Source: Paenibacillus sp. CAA11
Lineage (GTDB): Bacteria; Bacillota; Bacilli; Paenibacillales; Paenibacillaceae
Assembly (NCBI RefSeq): GCF_003060825.1
Contig: NZ_CP028922.1
Location: 4,046,501-4,110,500, forward strand
Reading direction: 5' to 3'
DNA: 64,000 nucleotides
Below are positions 42,477 to 50,428 of the stretch, piece by piece. A program made the position numbers and the translations under genes. Under the pieces are notes generated by a model that had not been told where the DNA came from, made no database searches, and was given only the letters and a program-made list of their open reading frames with translations. The stretch's first letter is position 1; every line of letters starts with the position of its first letter.

Positions 42477-43952
42477 TTGGAAGAGTTCAAGTCTGCTTGT
42501 CAATCTAATAATAAACCCAGAAAGAAGTGGATGTTCGTGAGCAGAGTAAATGAAAGTCGTCCGGCGGATTTCATTCAGGACGAAGAGATCAAAGAAGCGC
42601 TGCGATTTGGAGAAAATGCGGGATCGGATCGGGCCAAGGTGTCAGCAATTCTTGAGAAAGCCCGACAATGTAAAGGACTGACCTCACAAGAAGCAGCTGT
42701 TCTCTTAAATGTGGAAGATCAGGAAACACTGAATGAGATTTATCAGGTATCCAGAGATATCAAGGAACGAATCTACGGCAACCGGATTGTATTGTTCGCA
42801 CCACTCTATGTCAGCAACTACTGTGTCAATAATTGCGTGTACTGCGGTTACAAACATTCCAATTCTGAATTCACACGCAGCCGCTTAACCTCAGATGAAA
42901 TTGCTCAGGAAGTTACCGTTCTGCAGTCTCTGGGACACAAACGGCTTGTGCTGGAAGCAGGTGAGGATCCCCGCAATTGTTCCATCGATTATATTCTCGA
43001 CTGCATAAAGACCATTTACGATACGAAGCTGGACAATGGCAGTATCCGCCGGATCAATGTCAATATCGCTGCAACAACAATCGATGACTACATCAAGCTG
43101 GCTGAGGCGGGAATTGGAACTTATATTTTATTTCAGGAGACTTATCATAGACCTAGTTACAAGCAATACCATCCTCAAGGACCCAAAAGTGATTATGATT
43201 GGCATACGACCGCCATGGACAGGGCCATGAAAGCGGGTATCGAGGATGTTGGTATCGGTGTCCTGTATGGGCTCTATGATTATAAATATGAAACGATAGC
43301 CATGTTAAAACATGCCGAGCATCTGGAACAGGCCTATGGCTGCGGACCGCATACGATTTCCGTCCCCCGCCTGCGCGAAGCGGAGAATGTGAACCTGCAC
43401 AATTACCCTTACTTGGTCAGCGATTCGGATTTCGCCAAAATCGTCGCCGTTCTGCGAATAGCCGTTCCCTATACAGGAATGATACTCTCTACACGCGAAG
43501 ACGCTGAATTTCGTGATCAGATAATCAAACTGGGCATTTCCCAGATCAGCGCAGGCTCCGCCACGGGTGTTGGCGCATACAGTGTGAACAGAGATAAAGA
43601 TGACAAACCGCAATTCATGGTAGGCGATCACCGCTCCCCTATGGAAATCATCAAAAGTCTCTGCCAGGACGGGTATGTGCCGAGTTACTGCACCGCCTGT
43701 TACCGGGAAGGCCGCACGGGAGACCGTTTCATGCAGCTGGCAAAATCCGGTCAAATCCATAATGTCTGTCAGCCGAACTCCCTGATGACGTTTCAGGAAT
43801 ACCTGCTGGATTACGCCGATGAGGAGATGCAGGCCATTGGAGAGCAGACGATTCATGACAATCTGGAGCGCATCCCCAAGGAATCGGTCAAAAAAGCGAC
43901 CCTAAAGCAACTTCAGCGTATCCGTAACGGCGAACGAGATCTACGGTTTTAG
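42477..43952 (+). CDS. hydG: [FeFe]-hydrogenase maturase HydG (radical SAM tyrosine lyase)
   Basis: Up to 491 residues. It cleaves tyrosine to give the CO and CN- ligands of the H-cluster. The N-terminal radical SAM site is VNNCVYCGYKHSN. The C-terminal auxiliary cluster region has CTACYREGRTGDRF followed by a third Cys in HNVCQP, typical of HydG and absent from ThiH. VLEAGEDPRNCS and ILSTREDAEFR are also diagnostic. The start is uncertain: TTG 42477 or in-frame ATG 42531; neither has a strong ribosome site, and the family usually begins closer to the second. Confidence 0.93.
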   Translation: MEEFKSACQSNNKPRKKWMFVSRVNESRPADFIQDEEIKEALRFGENAGSDRAKVSAILEKARQCKGLTSQEAAVLLNVEDQETLNEIYQVSRDIKERIYGNRIVLFAPLYVSNYCVNNCVYCGYKHSNSEFTRSRLTSDEIAQEVTVLQSLGHKRLVLEAGEDPRNCSIDYILDCIKTIYDTKLDNGSIRRINVNIAATTIDDYIKLAEAGIGTYILFQETYHRPSYKQYHPQGPKSDYDWHTTAMDRAMKAGIEDVGIGVLYGLYDYKYETIAMLKHAEHLEQAYGCGPHTISVPRLREAENVNLHNYPYLVSDSDFAKIVAVLRIAVPYTGMILSTREDAEFRDQIIKLGISQISAGSATGVGAYSVNRDKDDKPQFMVGDHRSPMEIIKSLCQDGYVPSYCTACYREGRTGDRFMQLAKSGQIHNVCQPNSLMTFQEYLLDYADEEMQAIGEQTIHDNLERIPKESVKKATLKQLQRIRNGERDLRF

Positions 43953-43981
43953 GTCGCACCCAATGTACGCTGTCACAAAAA

Positions 43982-44025
43982 GGGGGTGTTCCAGCAGCCA
44001 TTCAGATGGCTTTTGGAACACCCCC
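43982..44025. terminator. bidirectional terminator between hydG and hydF
   Basis: A perfect 11-bp stem pairs GGGGGTGTTCC with GGAACACCCCC. On the leftward strand TTTTTG follows. It closes both convergent transcripts. Confidence 0.88.
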
Positions 44026-44040
44026 GCTTTAATATACGCA

Positions 44041-45300
44041 TTAATGGTATACCCCCTCCTCCCAGGCTAGCATTGCAGACGGAAACATTTCGATGGCTCT
44101 TGGGAACACCCCCTGCACGTAGGCAATAAATACACCATAATTCACAATTGGAACACCCGCATGTTCCGCCTCTTCAAGCCTCCCCAGCATCGCCCTGCGG
44201 TTCAACATACATGCTCCGCAGTGAATGATCAGTGAATAACCCCCGAGTCCTGCGGGGAAATCGCTGCCTGCGGCATGTTCAATTTGAAGCTGCTTGCCTG
44301 TCAGTTCCCGCAGCCAGCGGGGAATCTTCACAGAAGCAATATCATCGGATTGCCGGTGATGCGTGCAGGCTTCCGCAATGAGTACCCGGTCTCCGTCCTG
44401 CAAACGACCAATAGCGCGAACCCCGCGTACAAGCTGAGGAAGATCCCCCTTATACCTGGCAAACAATATGGAAAAGGACGTGAGCGGGATATCCTTTGGG
44501 GTATCTGCCTGAACCTTAAGAAATGCCTGTGAATCCGTGATGACCACATTTGGCTTGCGTCCCAGCATCTTGAGCGTGTGTCCAAGCTCCTGTTCCTTGG
44601 TGACAACAGCAACTGCATCACATTCCATGATGTCGCGAATGGTCTGCTGCTGGGGCAGAATCAGTCTTCCTTTAGGTGCTGCCTTATCGATCGGCACTAC
44701 CAGAACAGCCAAGTCTCCGGGATTCAGCAGGTCTCCCACTAGCCGGAACCGGTCTTCGTCCCTCGGCAGCTCCCGGACGATTGAAGCTTTTAGATCCTTG
44801 ATCCCAGTATTCCTGAGAGCACTGAATAGCACTGGCTTCAAATGAAGCTGTTCTTCTACCTTTGCCGCCACTACAGTGGGTTCCTCACCGTCACCATGCT
44901 CTTCGAGCAAGTCTACTTTGTTCAAAAGTAGAATGACCGAAATCTTCTTGACAGACAGGTTCTGTAAAAGATTGTGCTCAAATTCACCTACTCCTTGGAC
45001 AGCGTCTATCACCAGCAGCGCCAGATCGGTTTTGCTCAGAACCTGATTTGTTTTGCGAATCCGCTGTTCACCCAAACTTCCGCTATCATCCAATCCGGCG
45101 GTATCAATGAGCACTACCGGTCCCACCGGCAGCAGTTCCATCGGTTGATAAACCGGATCTGTCGTTGTCCCGCTTACCGGAGAAACAATGGACGTCTCCT
45201 GACCGGCTAAAGCGTTAATCACACTGGATTTGCCGGCATTACGCCTTCCAAAGACTGCAATGTGCATTCGTTCTCCACGCGGGGTATTATTTAAGCTCAT
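44041..45300 (-). CDS. hydF: [FeFe]-hydrogenase maturation GTPase/scaffold HydF
   Basis: A 419-residue scaffold that carries the precursor two-iron cluster to apo-hydrogenase. The N-terminal GTPase domain has G1 GRRNAGKSSVINAL, switch SPVSGTTTDPVYQ, G3 DTAGLDDSG and G4 LNKVDLL. A dimerisation domain follows. The C-terminal [4Fe-4S] site has CTHHRQSDD and then HCGACMLNRRAM, the CxHx..HCxxC pattern of HydF. AAGGAGC precedes the ATG. It is the last gene of the leftward formate/hydrogen operon. Confidence 0.93.
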   Translation of the reverse strand: MSLNNTPRGERMHIAVFGRRNAGKSSVINALAGQETSIVSPVSGTTTDPVYQPMELLPVGPVVLIDTAGLDDSGSLGEQRIRKTNQVLSKTDLALLVIDAVQGVGEFEHNLLQNLSVKKISVILLLNKVDLLEEHGDGEEPTVVAAKVEEQLHLKPVLFSALRNTGIKDLKASIVRELPRDEDRFRLVGDLLNPGDLAVLVVPIDKAAPKGRLILPQQQTIRDIMECDAVAVVTKEQELGHTLKMLGRKPNVVITDSQAFLKVQADTPKDIPLTSFSILFARYKGDLPQLVRGVRAIGRLQDGDRVLIAEACTHHRQSDDIASVKIPRWLRELTGKQLQIEHAAGSDFPAGLGGYSLIIHCGACMLNRRAMLGRLEEAEHAGVPIVNYGVFIAYVQGVFPRAIEMFPSAMLAWEEGVYH

Positions 45301-45330
45301 AACATGCGCTCCTTCGTTATCCTAGAACCT

Positions 45331-46752
45331 TTATAAATCACTTGATCTTCCAGGGATGCCTGGTTTGGTAACCTGCAGCGGGTGCAGAATGGCATCGATC
45401 TGCTTTTTCGTCATCAGTCCTTGTTCCAGCAAAATCTCCTTTAACGGCCGGTCCGAGGCCGCCGCAGACTTAGCCAGTTCAGCTGCAGCGTCATAACCCA
45501 GATACGTCACCGCTGCGGCAGCCATGACGCCAGAGCGTTCCAAATGCTCCAGACAATGCGCAGTATCGACTTTCAACCCACGCACGCATCGCTCATGAAA
45601 GAGCCGTACAGCCTCAGTAAGAATTTCAAGAGATTCAAGCAGAGATTCTGCGATTAAAGGAGCAAAGGCATTCAGCTCCAGCTGTCCGCTGGCCGCCGCC
45701 AAAGTGACTGCTGTATCATTGGAGATCACCTTCATAGCGACTGACCCGGCCATCTCTGCGATGACCGGGTTCATTTTACCGGGCAGGATTGAAGAACCTA
45801 CCTGCATGGGCGGCAGGATGTATTCTGCAATTCCGCCGGAGGGCCCGGAATTAAGCAGCCGGAAATCGCCAGATATCTTCAGCAAGTTCACCGCAGCAGC
45901 TTTGAGCAAACCTGAAACTTCCACAAATACATCCATATTCTGTGTGCCATCCATCGGAAAATCGCTGCGGCACAGCCCCATTCCGGATAGTTCCCGCAGC
46001 TCTTCTGCAATGGCATAAATATAAGCAAGGGGGGCATTCATTCCTGTGCCCACTGCCGTTCCTCCAAGGTTAATCTCCCGAAGCCGTTCCTCCGCCTTGT
46101 ACAGCCTCCACCTGTCCCGTGCAACCGCTTTGGCATAAGCTCCAAAGCTTTGTCCGGCCATGATAGGCAGTGCGTCCATGAGTTCCGTCCGTCCTAACCT
46201 TAACACATCGGCGTATTCCCGCTCCTTCTCCTGCAATGCCTCCTGAAAAGAGGCAAACTCTTCACTAAGCGAGCGAAGCAGCGGAATCATCGCAATTCGC
46301 ATGGCAGTGGGATACACGTCATTGGTAGATTGATAGAGATTCACATGATCTATCGGATGGACCAGCCGGTAATCCCCCTTATGTCCACCAAGTTTCTCGA
46401 TGGCCAGATTGGCTATCACCTCGTTAACGTTCATGTTCGTACTCGTTCCCGCTCCGCCCTGATACGCATCCACAATAAAATGTTTATCCATCTGGCCTTG
46501 CAGAATTTCATCGCAAGCGGATAAAATACCCGACGCCACCTGCTCGGAAATATTCCCTTGCCTGCCATTTACTTTGGCTGCCGCTTTCTTCACCATTACA
46601 ATGGCCCGCGTGATCCGCGGATTCACCGGCCGGCCGCTGACCGTAAAATTATCCCGCGCCCTTACCGCGTGAATTCCATAATAAGCCTCACTAGGAACCG
46701 TTTCACTCCCTAGAGCATCCGATTCCACCCGAAACATTGGATCGTCGTTCAA
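45331..46752 (-). CDS. aspA: aspartate ammonia-lyase
   Basis: A 473-residue aspartase/fumarase-superfamily enzyme converting L-aspartate to fumarate and ammonia. Seen are AYQGGAGTSTNMNVNEV, VYPTAMRIAM, and the signature VGSSILPGKMNPVIAEM. The start is TTG, with a GGGGGGTG site overlapping the moaA stop; the gap between genes is 6 bp. Its placement between moaA and hydF is not random: aspartase genes are known companions of hyd maturation genes in anaerobes (recalled). A role in supplying nitrogen for H-cluster assembly or fumarate for redox balance is speculative. Confidence 0.88.
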   Translation of the reverse strand: MNDDPMFRVESDALGSETVPSEAYYGIHAVRARDNFTVSGRPVNPRITRAIVMVKKAAAKVNGRQGNISEQVASGILSACDEILQGQMDKHFIVDAYQGGAGTSTNMNVNEVIANLAIEKLGGHKGDYRLVHPIDHVNLYQSTNDVYPTAMRIAMIPLLRSLSEEFASFQEALQEKEREYADVLRLGRTELMDALPIMAGQSFGAYAKAVARDRWRLYKAEERLREINLGGTAVGTGMNAPLAYIYAIAEELRELSGMGLCRSDFPMDGTQNMDVFVEVSGLLKAAAVNLLKISGDFRLLNSGPSGGIAEYILPPMQVGSSILPGKMNPVIAEMAGSVAMKVISNDTAVTLAAASGQLELNAFAPLIAESLLESLEILTEAVRLFHERCVRGLKVDTAHCLEHLERSGVMAAAAVTYLGYDAAAELAKSAAASDRPLKEILLEQGLMTKKQIDAILHPLQVTKPGIPGRSSDL

Positions 46753-46758
46753 TGTTTT

Positions 46759-47799
46759 TCACCCCCCAATTTGCGACATCAGGCGCATTGTGGCCTTCAA
46801 GGGTGGCTTGCTACCCGGTTGGTCCATCATTATATGCTGGCCAGGTTTGGCTTCCAAGGCGCGCAGAAACAATTGCTTCAGCAGCTCTGATTGAGCGATG
46901 TAAGGCCGGATATACAGCTCTTCGTTCCAGAAGAGGCACGGCTTAACGTGACCGTTTGCTGTAATACGCAGCCGGTTACATGAATTACAAAAATGCTGGC
47001 TGACCGGATGAATCAAGCCAAATTGCCCTGCCGCACCTTGGATGCGAAAATAATGGGCCGGGCCGGAATCTGCTGCTTTTTCAGTCGGCTCATCAGTTGT
47101 CCTACCCGAGTCTGGACCTGCTTCAAGACTAAAACCAGCCTTGACACAGCGCTCCAGTATTCCATCCAAAGGCATATATCCCGCTTCCCATCCGTTGATA
47201 TCATGACCCATGGGCATATATTCAATAAAGCGGACGTGCAGCGGATATTTCTGAGTCAGCTGTAGAAAGGATTCAATTTCATCATCGTTTACACCTTTCA
47301 TCAAGACCATATTCAGCTTCAGTATCTCGAAGCCAGCCTTAAAACCAGCTGCTAAAGCATGCAACACCTTGCTGACATCGCCGCCCCCAGTGATTCTGGA
47401 ATAGCGTTCTGGAATTAGAGAATCCAGGCTGACGTTGAGATCTGTAAGCCCGGCATCACGCAGCTTCTGCACTTTGGGGGCGAGCAGCAGTCCATTCGTG
47501 GTCAGACCGACACGTTCGATCCCGGAGATGGCCCTTAACCTGGCAACCAGTTCTTCCAGGTTCGGACGAATCAACGGTTCTCCTCCGGTAAGACGCACCT
47601 TGGTTACCCCCATCTCAGCGAGTACCCTTACGATCCGTTCAATCTCGTCAAAGGTAAGCGGATTACCCTCCACAGCCTTTTCTACTCTGCCCGGATTGCA
47701 ATACTGACAGCCCAAGTTGCAGCGCTCTGTAACGGAGATACGTACATAATTATGTAAACGTCCAAAGTGATCGACCAAGATATCGGACAAACGCTCCAC
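46759..47799 (-). CDS. moaA: GTP 3',8-cyclase MoaA
   Basis: A 346-residue radical SAM enzyme that starts molybdenum cofactor synthesis. The N-terminal cluster site is TERCNLGCQYCNPG, followed by VRLTGGEPLIRP. The C-terminal cluster site is CNSCNRLRITANGHVKPCLF, and the protein ends in the conserved GG. Start is GTG with a weak ribosome site. Carried inside the operon, it probably boosts cofactor supply for FdhF; I saw no other moa or moe genes in the window. Confidence 0.92.
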   Translation of the reverse strand: MERLSDILVDHFGRLHNYVRISVTERCNLGCQYCNPGRVEKAVEGNPLTFDEIERIVRVLAEMGVTKVRLTGGEPLIRPNLEELVARLRAISGIERVGLTTNGLLLAPKVQKLRDAGLTDLNVSLDSLIPERYSRITGGGDVSKVLHALAAGFKAGFEILKLNMVLMKGVNDDEIESFLQLTQKYPLHVRFIEYMPMGHDINGWEAGYMPLDGILERCVKAGFSLEAGPDSGRTTDEPTEKAADSGPAHYFRIQGAAGQFGLIHPVSQHFCNSCNRLRITANGHVKPCLFWNEELYIRPYIAQSELLKQLFLRALEAKPGQHIMMDQPGSKPPLKATMRLMSQIGG

Positions 47800-47826
47800 C
47801 TTGCTTTCTGCGTTATAGTGACTGAA

Positions 47827-48411
47827 TTAGAGATGCGGAAAACCGCCGAACTGCAGTAATGACTGCGCACTGGCCAGTCTTTTTCGGGAAATGGAATCCT
47901 CAATCTGGCTTGGTACGGTGAATTGGAGTGCATTGGTGGGGCATACCCGCACGCATTCCGGGCCATTTCCGCTACCTTCACACAAATCACATTTGTTCGC
48001 CACAATTCTCTCCTTGCGGCTCCATGAACCCGCTGTATTGGAACGAAGCCCGGATTGAAGTTGCTTTTGGCCACCTTTATGTGCCGGAACCATTGTAATC
48101 GCCCCATAAGGACATACCAGCATACAGGTCTTGCAACCAATACAGCTATCCTGATTGATGAAAATGCTGTCGTCTTTGTTCGTAATGGAGCCATTCGGGC
48201 ACACATTGGCACAAGGAGCATCCTCGCAATGTCTGCACTGCACCGGTGCGGTAACTTCGCCGGTCTCGACGACTGTCAACCGGGGATAGAAGTCGGCCCC
48301 GCTCTCTTCTTGAAGAAACATATTATTCCCGGCATGGGCAACTACGCAGGCCACTTCACAAGTATGGCAGCCTATACATTTATCGGGATCGGCAATGACA
48401 AACCGGTTCAT
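47827..48411 (-). CDS. hycB: HycB-type polyferredoxin subunit (second copy)
   Basis: A 194-residue electron-transfer protein with four [4Fe-4S] motifs: CIGCHTCEVAC, CRHCEDAPCANVCP, CIGCKTCMLVCP and CDLCEGSGNGPECVRVCP. It ends in a short helical tail (SRKRLASAQSLLQFGGF). It resembles HycB/HydN proteins and the HycB subunits of hydrogen-dependent CO2 reductase, whose C-terminal helices drive filament formation. GGAGGAGA precedes the ATG, which overlaps the hydA stop by 4 nt, implying a fixed stoichiometric partnership with the hydrogenase. Confidence 0.88.
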   Translation of the reverse strand: MNRFVIADPDKCIGCHTCEVACVVAHAGNNMFLQEESGADFYPRLTVVETGEVTAPVQCRHCEDAPCANVCPNGSITNKDDSIFINQDSCIGCKTCMLVCPYGAITMVPAHKGGQKQLQSGLRSNTAGSWSRKERIVANKCDLCEGSGNGPECVRVCPTNALQFTVPSQIEDSISRKRLASAQSLLQFGGFPHL

Positions 48412-49805
48412 GACATCTCCTCCTTTAAACTTCTGTCAACAAATTTGGTATGCAGCAAATGATGTGAAGTATGGCCTAACGGTTCACCTAAGAAGTCCTT
48501 ATACAATTTGATAATATCTGGATTCTCATGAGATTTGCGGACCTTCTGATGAGAGTCGTGGCGGTAAACGGCGCTCTTTCTGGCCTGATAAGCAATTTTC
48601 CGTTGCGTTTCCAACAGGAGCTTGGGCTGTCCGCCGCCGCTGACACAGCCTTCGGGACAAGCCATCACTTCAATGAAATGATACGGGCAGGTGCCCTCTG
48701 CAACTTTTGCCAAAACAGCATCCACATATTTCAGTCCTGCGACTACTGCCACTTTGAGCTCCAATTCGCCAATCTGAACTTCTGCCGTCCGGATGCCTTC
48801 CTCTCCCCTGACAAAATCCAATTGCAGATTGGGAATCTGCTCATGGGTGATCAGTTCATACCCCGTTCGTATCGCAGCTTCCATCACACCGCCTGTGACG
48901 CCGAAGATTGAGCCTGCTCCTGAGTATTTGCCCAGCGGTGAATCAAACGGCTCGTCGGGAAGATGAATGAAATCGATGCCTTGATCCTTGATTAAGCTGG
49001 CCAGTTCCCTTGTAGTAATAACTACATCCACTTCACGGCAACCGTTCACACTCATTTCTTCTCTGCTGCATTCAAATTTTTTACAAGTACAGGGCATAAC
49101 GGCGACGCTGAAAATATCCGAAGGTGCAATTCCATCCAGCTCCGCTCCGTAGGTCTTGAACAAAGCTCCAGCCATTTGCATCGGGGACTTGCAGCTGGAC
49201 AAATGCTCCAGCAGCTCCGGTGCTACCGTCTCCGCATGCTTCACCCAGGCCGGGCAGCAGGAGGTGAACATTGGCAGCCGCTCTCCTGACATCACTCTGC
49301 CAATCAGCTCTGAGCCCTCTTCCATAATCGTCACGTCCGCAGCAAAATTTGTATCATAAATCCGGTCAAACTTAAGCCGTCTCAGCGCCGCCGCCATTTT
49401 CCCCGGGGTTAAAGTGCCGAAGGGCAGCCCAAACTCCTCCGCCAGAGATACTCGGATCGCAGGGGCACACTGCACCACCTTGAACCGTTTCGGATCAGCC
49501 AGAACAGCTTTTACCTTTTGAATATCCCCTGACGAATAAGCAGCGAACAAAGGCTCACGTACGTTGGGGAGCTGCCCTCTTTCCTGTAACTTTACCGCTC
49601 GTAAGGCTGTCGTCGACTCGTTGTCCGCAGCATAAGCGGTACAAATCTGCACACACTGTCCACAAACGACGCAGCGATGAGCATCAATAGTCTGCGGGTG
49701 GCCCGGTTCGCCGATAATGGCATCCACAGGACATACAGCCGCACAACGTCTGCAGCCGGTACATAATTGTTCGTCAATATGAATGATTGGATCCTTATAC
49801 GACAT
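48408..49805 (-). CDS. hydA: [FeFe]-hydrogenase catalytic subunit
   Basis: A 465-residue hydrogenase. Two N-terminal [4Fe-4S] sites are CTGCRRCAAVCPVDA and CVVCGQCVQIC. The H-cluster motifs are all present: L1 FTSCCPAWVKHAE, L2 MPCTCKKFEC, L3 EVMACPEGCVSGGGQP. Small-subunit-like residues follow. Domain plan and length match HydA2 of hydrogen-dependent CO2 reductase rather than bifurcating hydrogenases, which carry more clusters. ATG 49805 is supported by AAGG upstream and by the Fe-S domain start; the frame extends 42 codons further without a family match. Cytosolic: no signal peptide. Confidence 0.94.
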   Translation of the reverse strand: MSYKDPIIHIDEQLCTGCRRCAAVCPVDAIIGEPGHPQTIDAHRCVVCGQCVQICTAYAADNESTTALRAVKLQERGQLPNVREPLFAAYSSGDIQKVKAVLADPKRFKVVQCAPAIRVSLAEEFGLPFGTLTPGKMAAALRRLKFDRIYDTNFAADVTIMEEGSELIGRVMSGERLPMFTSCCPAWVKHAETVAPELLEHLSSCKSPMQMAGALFKTYGAELDGIAPSDIFSVAVMPCTCKKFECSREEMSVNGCREVDVVITTRELASLIKDQGIDFIHLPDEPFDSPLGKYSGAGSIFGVTGGVMEAAIRTGYELITHEQIPNLQLDFVRGEEGIRTAEVQIGELELKVAVVAGLKYVDAVLAKVAEGTCPYHFIEVMACPEGCVSGGGQPKLLLETQRKIAYQARKSAVYRHDSHQKVRKSHENPDIIKLYKDFLGEPLGHTSHHLLHTKFVDRSLKEEMS

Positions 49806-49837
49806 AGCGCAACCTTCTTTTCTGAATTGAAGTGGTA

Positions 49838-50428
49838 TTACAGTCGCATAGCTGCTGCTGTCCGTGACCTGGATACACTGGTATCCGGATGAACCAGTGA
49901 CAGTGCCTCTACCGGACAGACCTCTACACAAGCCGGAACGTTTCCCATAGCTCCGTCCTTATGGTCCCTGGTCCGGCATAAATCACATTTATAGGCGATC
50001 ACTTTGGCGCTACGTACCATCGCGCTATGCTGCCGCTCCTTCAGTTGAATCTGAGGGACTACCTTGCCGTTGCTGTACGCTTTATACAGACTGATGGCAC
50101 CAAACGGACAGGCCATGGCACAGCCTTTGCAGCCTATGCAGCTCTCTTCATGAATAACTATTGTCCCCTCCTCCCGCCGGATCGCCTGAACCGGACAGGC
50201 TTCCGCACAAGGCGCATTCTCGCATTGACGGCATTGAACCGGCAGTGTGAAGCTCTCTGTTCGAATGACATGCAGGCGGGGAATAACCGGTACCGTAACA
50301 GTGCCCACAGCCGCCACAACCCCATTGTGATCGTTATGAACTGCGAAACATGCCAGTTCACACGCCTTGCAGCCTATGCATTTGCCCGCTTCGGCAATGA
50401 CAAACGGACTCGGCTGTACATTATTCAT
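49838..50428 (-). CDS. hycB: HycB-type polyferredoxin subunit (first copy)
   Basis: A 196-residue four-cluster ferredoxin: CIGCKACELAC, CRQCENAPCAEACP, CIGCKGCAMACP and CDLCRTRDHKDG with a later VCP. It ends in a helical tail (TSVSRSRTAAAMRL). Its ATG overlaps the fdhF stop by 4 nt, as expected for a subunit docking directly on the formate dehydrogenase. With the second HycB it would wire FdhF to HydA. Paralogous to 47827-48411. Confidence 0.88.
   Translation of the reverse strand: MNNVQPSPFVIAEAGKCIGCKACELACFAVHNDHNGVVAAVGTVTVPVIPRLHVIRTESFTLPVQCRQCENAPCAEACPVQAIRREEGTIVIHEESCIGCKGCAMACPFGAISLYKAYSNGKVVPQIQLKERQHSAMVRSAKVIAYKCDLCRTRDHKDGAMGNVPACVEVCPVEALSLVHPDTSVSRSRTAAAMRL

Noticed and set aside
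49806..49931. Extended HydA N terminus
   Set aside because: The extra 42 codons overlap the end of hycB, lack family similarity and have no ribosome site; ATG 49805 begins the ferredoxin domain.
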